A stretch of 64,000 bases of DNA from Pyrinomonadaceae bacterium (GTDB lineage: Bacteria; Acidobacteriota; Blastocatellia; Pyrinomonadales; Pyrinomonadaceae): positions 744,001-808,000 of the forward strand of contig DASUNM010000027.1 of the NCBI GenBank assembly GCA_036277115.1, in the 5' to 3' direction. Below, one piece after another: positions 1 to 9,114 of the stretch. The notes below the pieces were generated by a model. That model ran no database searches and was not told the DNA's origin. It was given only the letters and a program-made list of their open reading frames with translations. Both the position numbers and the translations under genes were made by a program. How positions within the stretch are numbered: position 1 is the stretch's first letter; the number at the start of each line of letters is the position of its first letter.

Positions 1-699
1 GGGTTCCAGCAGAAGTGCTTGAACAAGATGCAGGACGTTGGCGCGCAAGGACGAACGGTGCTCTTCGTGTCACACAACATGGCCGCAGTATCACGGCTCT
101 GCCAACGCGTCATTCTTCTCTCAGATGGCAGCGTCGTCAATGACGGTCCTTCGCACCCGGTGATCGAAGACTACCTGGGTTCGCGTCGCGGCACCGGCGC
201 CGAACGCGCCTGGACTAACGGCGTGAAGGCCCCGGGCGACGAGGTTGTTCGCTTATTGCGGGTGAGAGTCGTCGATGAGAATGAAAGCACGTCCAGCACC
301 GTGGACATTCGCCGGCCGGTAGGCGTCGAAATGACATATGAAGTTCTCGAACCGGGTTCGGTGCTCGTGCCGAACTATCATTTTTATAACGACGAAGGCG
401 TCTGTCTGTTTGTGGTTCAGGATTTGAGCAAGGAAGCGCGCGAGACTCCGCGCGAACGTGGTTGCTACAGGAGCACGATCTGGATCCCGGGAAACTTTCT
501 GGCCGAAGGCCGGCAAGTCATCACGGCCGCCATCAGCACATATTATCCAATGGTGGTCCACGCGTTCGAGCGCGATGCCGTTAGCTTCCGCGTCGCCGAC
601 AGCCTCGAGGGTGATTCCGCCCGCGGTGATTTTGCCGGCGTAATGCCGGGCGCCGTAAGACCGATTTTCGACTGGACCACCCGGCGCGTTGACGGTTAA
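1..699 (+). CDS. Wzt-like polysaccharide ABC transporter ATP-binding subunit (3' part)
   Basis: The reading frame is open from base 1, so the gene starts before the window. The first visible residues (FQQKCLNKM, then GRTVLFVSHNM) match the region after the Walker B motif and the switch histidine (H in VSHNM) of Wzt/TagH-type ATPases. About 140 further residues form a beta-rich C-terminal domain, which in Wzt proteins recognises the finished glycan before export. The Walker A and signature motifs lie outside the window. It is followed by a methyltransferase and glycosyltransferases, as expected for an ABC-dependent O-antigen or capsule locus. The glycan recognised cannot be read from the sequence. 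Confidence 0.88.
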   Translation, partial: GFQQKCLNKMQDVGAQGRTVLFVSHNMAAVSRLCQRVILLSDGSVVNDGPSHPVIEDYLGSRRGTGAERAWTNGVKAPGDEVVRLLRVRVVDENESTSSTVDIRRPVGVEMTYEVLEPGSVLVPNYHFYNDEGVCLFVVQDLSKEARETPRERGCYRSTIWIPGNFLAEGRQVITAAISTYYPMVVHAFERDAVSFRVADSLEGDSARGDFAGVMPGAVRPIFDWTTRRVDG

Positions 700-709
700 A
701 GGTGCGCGC

Positions 710-1564
710 ATGTCAGATAAAGTACCCACTGGATCAGATCTGTCGGCGACCGGCGAACGGTTGCTAACAACCGGCTACGGCGACAACAGTCTCGAACATC
801 TGCACCGATACGGCCTGGCTCTGCAGTTCTGCTCCGGCAAACGGGTCCTCGACATTGCCTCCGGAGAGGGGTACGGCTCGGGCCTGCTCGCGCACGTCGC
901 CGAAAGTGTTACCGGCGTGGACATTTCTGACGAGACCGTGGCGCACGCACGTGAGAAGTACCGTCGCCCCAATCTCAAGTTTCTGCAGGGGGCGGCTGAT
1001 TCAATTCCATTGCCGGAGGCGTCCTGCGACGTTGTTGTCAGCTTTGAAACAATTGAACATCACGATCGCCATGACGAGATGATGGGTGAAATCAAGCGCG
1101 TTCTCTCTTCGGACGGGATGCTCATCATTTCCTCACCTGACAAGCTGAACTACTCAGAAGATCCGCAAATCAATAATCCTTTCCACGTGAAAGAACTTTA
1201 CCGGGAAGAATTTCATGTGCTGGTCAGGAAATATTTCGCCAATGTCGAGGGTCTTTCGCAGAAGATCTTTTACGGCTCGCTGATCGCCCCCGAGGATGAT
1301 GCGCGCGGTTTCACGCATTACGAAGGCGGCTTCGAAGATTTAACTGCTTTCGCAGAGTTGCAGCGACCAATTTACAACTTGTGTGTGGCGTCGGATGCTC
1401 CGTTGCCGGCCCTGCCGGTTAGTCTCTATGCCGGCTGGCAAGTCTTCGAAGCGGCCCTCGACAGCGCCCGGCAGAACGGTGAAAACGCCGTGATCCAATC
1501 GCGGGCCTACCGGATTGGCCGCGCCTTGACCTGGCCGGCCAGGAAGTTACTGGGCCACGACTGA
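710..1564 (+). CDS. Class I SAM-dependent methyltransferase, polysaccharide locus
   Basis: The protein is about 284 aa. The SAM-binding motif I is VLDIASGEGYGSG near residue 50, followed by an acidic motif II (VTGVDIS) and a post-motif SFETIEHH, typical of class I methyltransferases. I chose the ATG at 710 because AAAGGT lies 7-8 bases upstream; a TTG seven codons earlier overlaps the previous gene. It starts 10 bases after the Wzt-like gene, so the two are probably cotranscribed. Methyltransferases placed next to Wzt often cap or decorate the O-chain. The substrate is unknown. Confidence 0.85.
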   Translation: MSDKVPTGSDLSATGERLLTTGYGDNSLEHLHRYGLALQFCSGKRVLDIASGEGYGSGLLAHVAESVTGVDISDETVAHAREKYRRPNLKFLQGAADSIPLPEASCDVVVSFETIEHHDRHDEMMGEIKRVLSSDGMLIISSPDKLNYSEDPQINNPFHVKELYREEFHVLVRKYFANVEGLSQKIFYGSLIAPEDDARGFTHYEGGFEDLTAFAELQRPIYNLCVASDAPLPALPVSLYAGWQVFEAALDSARQNGENAVIQSRAYRIGRALTWPARKLLGHD

Positions 1565-1644
1565 CCCGGTTAGAAACTACGCAAGCTGCCCGCACCTTTC
1601 CCGCGCGCGCCGTAAGTCGGTAACCTAAGGCGAGACAAATCCGC

Positions 1645-2625
1645 ATGAGTGAGCTTTTGCCACAACCAAAGGTTTCGATCATTACGCCGCTCTATAACTC
1701 TGCCCTTATTGTGAGACCGACACTCGAGAGTATCATCGGTCAAACCTATCAGAATTGGGAATCAATCCTGGTTGACGATGGCTCCTCGGACGACACCGCG
1801 CGCGTAGTCGAGCCTTATTTGACGGATCCGCGGTTCCGGTACGTTTCACAGAAGAATCAGGGAATTGCCGGCGCGCGAAACACCGGGATTCTGGCGGCAA
1901 CCGGAGAATGGATATGCCTGCTCGATCACGACGACCGCTGGCTGCCAGAGAAACTCGAGAAGCAAATCCGGTTCGCGCTTGAGCACCGTTGCGATCTGGT
2001 GGGCACCAACGGATTCATCGTTCACAACGAGCAACGCTTTCCGCACAGCGCTGACTTCCCGGAAATCGTGGAACAAGCGGCGCGCAGCGTCACTGATCCA
2101 AGCATCGACGTTTTTGGCTTGATGCTCAAACTGAATTTCATGTGCACTTGTTCGGTTATGATTCGCAGGTCACTGTTCGAGAGGTTTGGTCTATTCGATA
2201 GCGAGGCGGCGCCGGTCGACGACTACGAAATGTGGATTCGCTGTCTGCCGGAAATCAAACTCGGTTTCATAAACGAGCCTCTGGTCGAATATCTGGTCCA
2301 CGATGCTAATTTTTCGCGTAATGAAATCCGGATGCACGAAAAGGCAATTTATGCCCTGCGAAAGACGCGCCCCCGCCATGCAAACGACCGCCAGCGGCGG
2401 CGCCAGTTCGACCAGCACCTGCTTTTGCAATACACGTTGCTGTTTGAGAGACTCGGCGACGAGCATATGTATGATCAGGCCCTGCGGCATTCGATGTCCC
2501 TGGTAGCGTCCGGTATTTGGGGATGGCGAATACTGCCCGCGTCCCTCGGCGCCTTTCCGCGGAAACTGCTACGACGTATTCAGAGTTCGATTCGTTACCG
2601 CTTGGGATTAAATCGCGCGTTGTGA
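1645..2625 (+). CDS. Family 2 glycosyltransferase
   Basis: This 326-aa protein has a GT-A fold. It begins VSIITPLYNS and has the nucleotide-binding VDDGSSDDT near residue 45 and a metal-binding DHDD near residue 95. The later motif DDYEMWIR fits the catalytic-base/acceptor region of GT2 enzymes. No membrane segment is obvious, so it probably acts at the cytoplasmic face on a lipid-linked glycan. It lies in a run of same-strand sugar genes. Donor and acceptor cannot be predicted. Confidence 0.88.
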   Translation: MSELLPQPKVSIITPLYNSALIVRPTLESIIGQTYQNWESILVDDGSSDDTARVVEPYLTDPRFRYVSQKNQGIAGARNTGILAATGEWICLLDHDDRWLPEKLEKQIRFALEHRCDLVGTNGFIVHNEQRFPHSADFPEIVEQAARSVTDPSIDVFGLMLKLNFMCTCSVMIRRSLFERFGLFDSEAAPVDDYEMWIRCLPEIKLGFINEPLVEYLVHDANFSRNEIRMHEKAIYALRKTRPRHANDRQRRRQFDQHLLLQYTLLFERLGDEHMYDQALRHSMSLVASGIWGWRILPASLGAFPRKLLRRIQSSIRYRLGLNRAL

Positions 2626-2743
2626 TAGTTTTTCACATCGATTCAGGCACTTGGTAGCGTTGTTGACCGTGGGGTAGGCCCACCGGCGCAGTCCCTGGAT
2701 CTCCTATACCGTTATCTCGAAGGTGAATCCCAATACAATTGAT

Positions 2744-3562
2744 ATGTCGTCAGTTAAGCCAGCCATAGACTCTGCCATCAGCGACGAGATTACCTTCTCG
2801 TTCGGTGAGAATTGGAGTGATTACGTCGCGAATGTCTCTGAGGATGCGATCCGAAGCGCCCGATCTGACATCGAAGAGTGGCTTGGGGCAAGCACCGTGG
2901 CCGGTAAGAATATTCTCGACATCGGATGCGGTTCCGGCATCCACTCGCTCTGCTATTATCAGCTGGGCGCAAAGAACATTGTTTCAATGGATGTCGACCC
3001 GAAAAGCGTCGAAGCTACCCGCGTCATGTGGGAGAGGGCGGGGCGGCCCGAGAATTGGAGAATCACGCATGGCTCGGTTTTGGATCCTGACTTTATCGGC
3101 GGTCTCGGCCAGCACGACATTGTCTATTCGTGGGGCGTGCTTCATCACACGGGAGCGATGTGGGAAGCCATAGCAAACGCCTCGTCGCGAGTTGCAAGAG
3201 GCGGCCTGTTCTGGATTGCCCTTTACGTTAAGGGGCCGAAGTACGCGGAGCACCTCGCGCTCAAGCAAAAGTACAACCGCGCATCAAGGCTCGAAAAGAA
3301 GATCATGGTGTGGAAGTACATCGCCGGCGTGATGCGCGATCGACGGAGAGCGGGCCTCAATCCGCTTAAATGGAACGAGAAAGACGGCCGCGGCATGGAC
3401 GTTTATCACGACATCATCGACTGGCTGGGCGGTCTGCCCTACGAGGTCGCCAGTAAAGAAGAAGTCGTGGACTTCTGTGGCACGCGGGGCTTCGTCCTCG
3501 AAAGGGTCAAAGAGAATCCCGAAGGTGGCAATAACATTTACCTGTTCTCGCTGCCCGCCTGA
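2744..3562 (+). CDS. Class I SAM-dependent methyltransferase
   Basis: About 272 aa. Motif I is ILDIGCGSGIHS near residue 57, followed by VSMDVDPKSV and YSWGVLHHTG, all typical of Methyltransf_11/25-type enzymes. The start is uncertain: a GTG at 2723 adds seven residues, and neither start has a well-placed ribosome site (GAAGGTGA lies at 2719-2726, rather far from the ATG). It is the second methyltransferase of the sugar cluster and sits 23 bases before a GT4 gene. It probably methylates a sugar or a cluster intermediate, but this is inferred only from position. Confidence 0.82.
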   Translation: MSSVKPAIDSAISDEITFSFGENWSDYVANVSEDAIRSARSDIEEWLGASTVAGKNILDIGCGSGIHSLCYYQLGAKNIVSMDVDPKSVEATRVMWERAGRPENWRITHGSVLDPDFIGGLGQHDIVYSWGVLHHTGAMWEAIANASSRVARGGLFWIALYVKGPKYAEHLALKQKYNRASRLEKKIMVWKYIAGVMRDRRRAGLNPLKWNEKDGRGMDVYHDIIDWLGGLPYEVASKEEVVDFCGTRGFVLERVKENPEGGNNIYLFSLPA

Positions 3563-3585
3563 AGATTTGTTGCGCGCCGGTATCA

Positions 3586-4821
3586 ATGCCCAAGAAAGAC
3601 CAAAGCGTCGACGCCGCACTTCCGCGCGGTACTCGCGTAATCATCGTCATCGGTCCGCTTGAACTCGGCGGGGCCGAGCGGCAGGCGCTCCTTCTGGCCC
3701 GCCACCTTGCCCACGAACAAGGAGCCGAGGTTGAAGTGTGGGGATATGGAGAGCCGGGACGGGCGGCGGAACTTTGCGAGGAGTACGGCGTGACCTGGCG
3801 CAGTATGCCGGTGCCTTTGCCCTGGTCGCCGAGCCGGCGCCAGCAGGCCAGACGGCTCGCCGCGTTCGCGTACGCGCTGCGACGCGCCCGGCCCGACGTC
3901 ATTCTGCCCTTCATGTTCTTTCAAAGCGTGGCGTGCGGTTTGGTATGGCGATGGACCGGCGCGCGCGTTTGTCTTTGGAATCAACGCTGCGAGGGGCGCG
4001 ATCGTTTGGGGTCGTGGACGGAAAAGTTGGCCGTGCGCTTAACACCACACTTCATCGCCAACTCAGAGCACGGCGCAGACTTCCTTGTGCAGCACCTCGG
4101 TGTTAATCGGGAACTCCTGGACGTGGTGCACAACGGTGTGCAGCTTCCGCCGGCAACCCAGGACCGCGCTACGTGGCGCAAGCAACTCGACGTGAGCGAC
4201 GAATGTTTTGTGGCTTGCATGGTGGCGAACCTGCAGCAATTCAAGGACCACGTAACGCTCTTGAAAGCCTGGCGAATCGTTGTCGACCGGTTGCGCGCGA
4301 TGAATCGAGAGGCCGTGCTGCTTTTGGCAGGACGCTTTGACGAAACACATCTCAGTTTGAAGGCGCTGGCTTATGACCTGGAACTGGGTCGAGAGGTCCG
4401 GTTTTTGGGACCGGTGAAGGACCTGGCCGGATTGCTGGCCGCGACTGACCTCGGCGTGCACAGCTCCGTTTACGAAGGCTGTCCCAATGGCGTGCTGGAG
4501 TGCATGTTCGCCGGATTGGCAGTAGTCGGTACGGATTATCCGGGAATACGTGAAGCGGTGGGCCCGCAAAACTATGAGCTGCTCGCGCCTCCGGCCGACG
4601 CTGAAGCACTCGCGGAACGAATTGTAGCGATGGCTTTAGATCCCGAAGCGCGAGGCGCAATAGGGGCCGCCAACCGCTTGCGCATCGACGCAGAGTTTGG
4701 CCCAAGCCTGATGTATCAGAAGATATTGTCTCTGATTAGCAAGGGACTGACGAAGAAGTTGCCGGCACCGCGCGTCTCTCCCGACGCAACCTTGCTGGCG
4801 GGAAGTAATGAAGCGCGCTGA
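3586..4821 (+). CDS. Family 4 glycosyltransferase (GT-B)
   Basis: 411 aa with the GT-B layout. The N-terminal acceptor domain begins with LELGGAERQALLLA near residue 24, and the C-terminal donor domain contains EGCPNGVLECMFAGLAVVG, the E-x7-E motif of GT4 enzymes. The linker HNGVQLP and the substrate loop IVVIGPLELGG-like start are also typical. It most likely transfers a hexose from an NDP-sugar with retention of configuration. It lies between two methyltransferase genes of the polysaccharide cluster. Confidence 0.88.
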   Translation: MPKKDQSVDAALPRGTRVIIVIGPLELGGAERQALLLARHLAHEQGAEVEVWGYGEPGRAAELCEEYGVTWRSMPVPLPWSPSRRQQARRLAAFAYALRRARPDVILPFMFFQSVACGLVWRWTGARVCLWNQRCEGRDRLGSWTEKLAVRLTPHFIANSEHGADFLVQHLGVNRELLDVVHNGVQLPPATQDRATWRKQLDVSDECFVACMVANLQQFKDHVTLLKAWRIVVDRLRAMNREAVLLLAGRFDETHLSLKALAYDLELGREVRFLGPVKDLAGLLAATDLGVHSSVYEGCPNGVLECMFAGLAVVGTDYPGIREAVGPQNYELLAPPADAEALAERIVAMALDPEARGAIGAANRLRIDAEFGPSLMYQKILSLISKGLTKKLPAPRVSPDATLLAGSNEAR

Positions 4822-4905
4822 GGGTCGGTTGGTGGCACGTGCATCCCGAGCTTAATATCACGGCGACGCCTGGCCTGAATTCTCCGGAGTTTGTCTGAAC
4901 GCAAC

Positions 4906-5916
4906 ATGCATGTGCCTGATGAATTGCGCTGTCTTGATCATGCGCAGCCGCTAACCACTGGCGGCGGCCAAATCGAAGACGCATCCGTCCTCACCTGCGC
5001 GAGCGGTTGCCGCGTGCCGGTGGTGAACGGCATTCCGCGTTTCGTTGACTCTACAAACTATGCCTCGGCGTTCGGGCTGCAGTGGAAAAAATTCAAAAAG
5101 ACGCAACTCGACTCCTACACCGGCACCACTATTTCCAAAGACCGACTCACGCGTTGCTTCGGCGGTTCGCTCGAGGTAGTGCGCGGCAAGAGCGTGCTCG
5201 AAGTTGGTTGCGGCGCCGGTCGTTTCACCGAGTTGCTGCTCGACGCCGGCGCGAACGTGTTTGCCTGCGACCTGTCGCGCGCGGTCGAAGCCAACTACGA
5301 AAACTGTCATCAATGGCCTGACTACTTCGTTTGCCAGGCCAACGCGCTTCGCGTCCCGGTGTTGCCGCGGTCGTTCGATTTCGTCCTCTGCATCGGAGTC
5401 ATCCAGCACACACCATCGCCCGAAGAGACCATCGCGGCCCTCGCGGGCTACATTAAGCCGGGCGGAACGCTGGTCATCGACCATTACTCGCCCTATTACG
5501 TTCAGAACTTCCTGCAGAGAAATCTGCGGCGTATTCTCATCCGGTTACCCGCACCGCTGGCTAAACCGTTGACGTTGGGATTGGCCCGTGCGCTGCTTCC
5601 CCTTCACCGTCTGTCTTTGAAATGGGTACCAAAGCGTGGCCTGTGGCGCTTGCGGGCTGCGCTCCTGAAACATTCACCCTTCCTTGATTATCTCGAGCTT
5701 TTCCCGGAACTCGGCGATCAACTGATGGGCGAATGGTCGGTGCTTGACACACACGACGCGTTGACTGATTACTATAAACACCTTCGCACTCGTGAACAGA
5801 TCGAAGCTTGTTTGCGATCATGTGGGCTGGTTGAACTGGAAGTTAGTTACGGGGGTAACGGGGTCGAGGCTCGGGCTAAGATGCCCGCCTCCGCTGTGGC
5901 CGGATCCGGACTTTAG
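4906..5916 (+). CDS. Methyltransferase with N-terminal Trm112-like zinc region
   Basis: About 336 aa. The N-terminus has CLDH...LTCASGCRVPVVNGIPRF, which resembles the Trm112p-like four-cysteine domain fused to many bacterial methyltransferases. It is followed by motif I VLEVGCGAGRFTE and the post-motif LCIGVIQHTPSP. I chose the ATG at 4906. An in-frame TTG at 4891 has GGAG directly against it, too close to act as its ribosome site, so the start stays open. The stop lies 4 bases before asnB, which suggests translational coupling. Confidence 0.85.
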   Translation: MHVPDELRCLDHAQPLTTGGGQIEDASVLTCASGCRVPVVNGIPRFVDSTNYASAFGLQWKKFKKTQLDSYTGTTISKDRLTRCFGGSLEVVRGKSVLEVGCGAGRFTELLLDAGANVFACDLSRAVEANYENCHQWPDYFVCQANALRVPVLPRSFDFVLCIGVIQHTPSPEETIAALAGYIKPGGTLVIDHYSPYYVQNFLQRNLRRILIRLPAPLAKPLTLGLARALLPLHRLSLKWVPKRGLWRLRAALLKHSPFLDYLELFPELGDQLMGEWSVLDTHDALTDYYKHLRTREQIEACLRSCGLVELEVSYGGNGVEARAKMPASAVAGSGL

Positions 5917-5920
5917 AACT

Positions 5921-7804
5921 ATGTGTGGAATCGCTGGCATCGTGCGCTGGAATGGAACAAGTCCAGACCAGTCCGAGATCGATCGGATGACTGCGGCCAT
6001 CGCACACCGCGGACCCGATGGGGTGGGAATACTGCGGCGCGACAATGTCGCGTTGGGTCATCGCCGGCTGGCCATCATTGATCCTGAATTGGGCCATCAG
6101 CCCATGTCCAACCAGGACGAGACGCTTTGGCTCACCTACAACGGCGAGATGTACAACTATCGCGAGCTGAAGCAAGAGCTCGTGAGCAGAGGTCATCGCT
6201 TCACCACGAATTCCGACACTGAGGTAGTCATCCATGCTTATCAGGAATGGGGCGCTGACTGTCTGAAGAAGTTCCGCGGCATGTTCGCCTTCGCCCTCGC
6301 CGACTTCCGCAACCGCAAACTGTTTCTCGCGCGCGATCACTTCGGCATCAAGCCTCTTTACTATCGGGTTGGCGCAGGCTATTTGGCGTTCGCTTCGGAA
6401 CTCGCCGCCTTGCGCGAAGTGGACGATCAGGTCCCTGGCGGAAACCTCTGGGCGTTGGAACTCTACCTTCGTTATCAGTACATACCGACGCCGCACACCG
6501 TTTACCAGGACGTTTACAAACTGCCAACGGCCAGCTATCTGCTGCTGGACTTTGACGGCCCCTGCGGCGCACCGATCAAATATTGGGACATAAACTTCCG
6601 TGCCGAAGCCGGAAGGTCGGACCAGGAGTGGGAAGAAGAGGCTGATGCGGTCATCACCGATTCGGTGAAAGCCCACCTCGTCGCCGACGTTCCTTTCGGA
6701 GTGTTTCTTTCAGGCGGAATAGATTCTTCGCTCGTGGCGATGAAGATGAGCCGGATCCTTGACCGCCCCGTTCAGGCCTTCGCTATCGGTTTCAGAGAAA
6801 AGGAGTATTCGGAACTCGCTTACGCGCGACAGGTCGCCGAGCGTTGCGGAATCGAGCTTCACACGAAAGTGGTTGAAGACGATTCGTTAGACTTCCTGCC
6901 TGAACTGATCGCGCACTACGGCGAGCCCTTCGGCGATAGCTCGGCAATTCCTACCTGGCACGTCTCGAAACTCGCGCGCGAGCACGTCCCGATGGTTCTT
7001 TCAGGCGACGGCGGAGACGAAGGCTTCGCGGGCTACGGCACGTACGACCATTGGATGAAAACCGACCCACTGCGCCTCGCGCGTGAGGATTTTTCGCGGC
7101 GCGGACTGCGGGCCTCGTTCTATTGGGCGCGACAGGCGGTGCGGACACGACTGACCACCGGTTCGTGGCATGACTTGGCCGCGTGGGAGGACATACTCCT
7201 TTACGTGAACGAAGCGAGCCGCCGCGCACTGTGGCGCGACGACCACCACGGCCTGATCGCTCGTGGTTGCGAAGCCTTTGAAGAAGCTGATCGGCGCGCA
7301 CGTCGCCACGATCGCGTGGCCTACGCACAGTATCTCGACCACCATACCTATCTTCCGTGTGACATCTTGACCAAGGTTGACGTGGCTAGTATGTATCACG
7401 GTCTGGAAGTGAGAACACCGCTCATAGACGTGCGCGTGATGGGATTGGCCGCGCGTTTGCCGCTCGACCAGCGGCTGGGACGCAACGGCTCGTCAGAGCG
7501 CATACCTAAGTACCTTCTGAAGAAGATCCTGGGCCGGACTTTTCCTTCTGACTTCGTAAACCGCAAGAAACAGGGCTTTGCGATTCCACGAGACCTCTGG
7601 TTCCAGCCCGGACAGCCTGCCCGCGAAATGCTTGAGTCGGTGTTACTCGACCGCGGCAGTCGGCTCCACGAATTCTTCAACCCGAACGAGGTGCGCGCGC
7701 AATTGGGCATACACAGCGAGGAACGTGACAACTCAAATGCCCTCTGGCTCCTGCTCGTGCTCGGCATTTGGCTTGGACAGAACCCACACGTCAGTTTTAG
7801 CTAG
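5921..7804 (+). CDS. asnB: Asparagine synthase (glutamine-hydrolysing), AsnB type
   Basis: 627 aa. The start is fixed by MCGIAGIV, because Cys2 is the glutaminase nucleophile; a longer upstream reading would bury it. RGPDG and NGEMYNYREL belong to the class II amidotransferase domain. SGGIDSS near residue 264 is the PP-loop that binds ATP, and SGDGGDE near residue 361 and DILTKVDVASM follow as in AsnB. Copies in surface-polysaccharide clusters often amidate an acidic sugar or intermediate rather than make free asparagine. That role is plausible here from the neighbours but is not shown by the sequence. Confidence 0.93.
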   Translation: MCGIAGIVRWNGTSPDQSEIDRMTAAIAHRGPDGVGILRRDNVALGHRRLAIIDPELGHQPMSNQDETLWLTYNGEMYNYRELKQELVSRGHRFTTNSDTEVVIHAYQEWGADCLKKFRGMFAFALADFRNRKLFLARDHFGIKPLYYRVGAGYLAFASELAALREVDDQVPGGNLWALELYLRYQYIPTPHTVYQDVYKLPTASYLLLDFDGPCGAPIKYWDINFRAEAGRSDQEWEEEADAVITDSVKAHLVADVPFGVFLSGGIDSSLVAMKMSRILDRPVQAFAIGFREKEYSELAYARQVAERCGIELHTKVVEDDSLDFLPELIAHYGEPFGDSSAIPTWHVSKLAREHVPMVLSGDGGDEGFAGYGTYDHWMKTDPLRLAREDFSRRGLRASFYWARQAVRTRLTTGSWHDLAAWEDILLYVNEASRRALWRDDHHGLIARGCEAFEEADRRARRHDRVAYAQYLDHHTYLPCDILTKVDVASMYHGLEVRTPLIDVRVMGLAARLPLDQRLGRNGSSERIPKYLLKKILGRTFPSDFVNRKKQGFAIPRDLWFQPGQPAREMLESVLLDRGSRLHEFFNPNEVRAQLGIHSEERDNSNALWLLLVLGIWLGQNPHVSFS

Positions 7805-7851
7805 ACAACTGGTTCTGATTGAGGGGGCTAGCTCCAGACAAACCGGCGAAG

Positions 7852-9084
7852 ATGACCTCCTCTTTTGAAACAGACACATACCCCGGCCGGCCGAGAATTC
7901 TTTTTATCGGGCCTGGTGACAGCACACACACACACGCTTGGGTCGACCTCTTAGAGAACGCGCCTTTCAACGTCCGGCTTTTTGTCCCGCCCCGCATGAT
8001 GTCCCCGCCGGATTCCTGGCATGTAAGAACCTACATCACCGCCTACGAGAACGGACCTCTCAACCATGCGACGCGGATTCGTCTGGTAGATGAAGGAAAG
8101 GTTAAGCGCCTGATTGACAGGAGCTGGGCGCGCGCCAGGCGGCGGACGTGGAACAGCATCCGGTATGCCGAAGAATGGCTGGCCCGGATAATTCGTAGTT
8201 GGCAACCTAACATCGTCCACACTTTCTCGCTCGAAGCGGCTGAGTTTTATTTCGCAGTCCGACGCACTTATCCAGTCGGGCGCGAGTCCAAGTGGGTGTT
8301 GCAGGCCCGGGGTGGGGCCGATCTCGCCTGGACTCATTTCGACCCCGCGCTGCGCGGAAAGATTGGCGAAGTCCTGCGTGCGTGCGACCAGCTGTTGAGC
8401 GACAACACTCAGAACTTTCGGATCGCGCGCGAACTGGGAGTCCGCGAGGATCAACTTTCGAGCATCGGGACGGTCCCCGGCACGGGCGGCATCGACATCA
8501 AAGACTTATCGAGCAGGTGGGAGGGTCCGCCTTCGACGCGTCGCGTGATCCTCTGGCCTAAGGTTTACGAGTGGCCGTGGTCCAAGGCGATGCCGATCTT
8601 CGAGGCCCTCAAGCTATGCTGGGATCGAATACAACCGTGCGAGGTGGAAATGCTGGCGACGACGCCCGATACAAAAATGTATTACTGGACGCTCCCCGAA
8701 CACATGCGCCGGTCGTGTCGCCTTCGCGACCGGGTTCCGAGGGTTGAGGCGCTTCGGGCGATGACCCGTGCCCGCGTAATGCTTGCTCCGTCGCTCGTGG
8801 ACGGAACGCCAAATTCCATGTTCGAGGCGATGGCCGCAGGCGCCCTGCCTATTGTCTCGCCTTTGGAGACGATCCTGGGGGTGGTTGAGGAAGAACAGAA
8901 CGTACTTTTCGCGCGCAACCTGTATCCTGAAGAAATTGCCGGCGCACTCGTAAGGGCGATGACGGATGACACACTGGTTGACGCTGCCGCGCAACGTAAT
9001 CTGGAACTGGTCAATCGCATTGCCAATCGTGATGAAGTGCGCACGCGAGTGACTGCGTTTTACGATCGGCTGGCCAGTGAATAA
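7852..9084 (+). CDS. Family 4-like glycosyltransferase (GT-B)
   Basis: About 410 aa. The start is ILFIGPGDSTHTHAWVDLLE, and the donor-domain motif DGTPNSMFEAMAAGALPIVS contains the E-x7-E pattern of GT4. The ATG at 7852 is preferred over a TTG at 7819, since homologous GT-B proteins start just before the ILFIG strand; the ribosome site is weak for both. It follows asnB and precedes two GT2 genes on the same strand. Specificity is unknown. Confidence 0.85.
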   Translation: MTSSFETDTYPGRPRILFIGPGDSTHTHAWVDLLENAPFNVRLFVPPRMMSPPDSWHVRTYITAYENGPLNHATRIRLVDEGKVKRLIDRSWARARRRTWNSIRYAEEWLARIIRSWQPNIVHTFSLEAAEFYFAVRRTYPVGRESKWVLQARGGADLAWTHFDPALRGKIGEVLRACDQLLSDNTQNFRIARELGVREDQLSSIGTVPGTGGIDIKDLSSRWEGPPSTRRVILWPKVYEWPWSKAMPIFEALKLCWDRIQPCEVEMLATTPDTKMYYWTLPEHMRRSCRLRDRVPRVEALRAMTRARVMLAPSLVDGTPNSMFEAMAAGALPIVSPLETILGVVEEEQNVLFARNLYPEEIAGALVRAMTDDTLVDAAAQRNLELVNRIANRDEVRTRVTAFYDRLASE

Positions 9085-9114
9085 CCAAAAACCAGTTTAG
9101 TCCGAATTGCGCGC

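Noticed and set aside
253-729. A 158-codon minus-strand frame over the Wzt-like gene
   Set aside because: It is a shadow of the real gene with low-complexity composition.
5792-5920. Upstream start of asparagine synthase
   Set aside because: It would bury the nucleophile Cys2, which must be at the N-terminus after Met removal.
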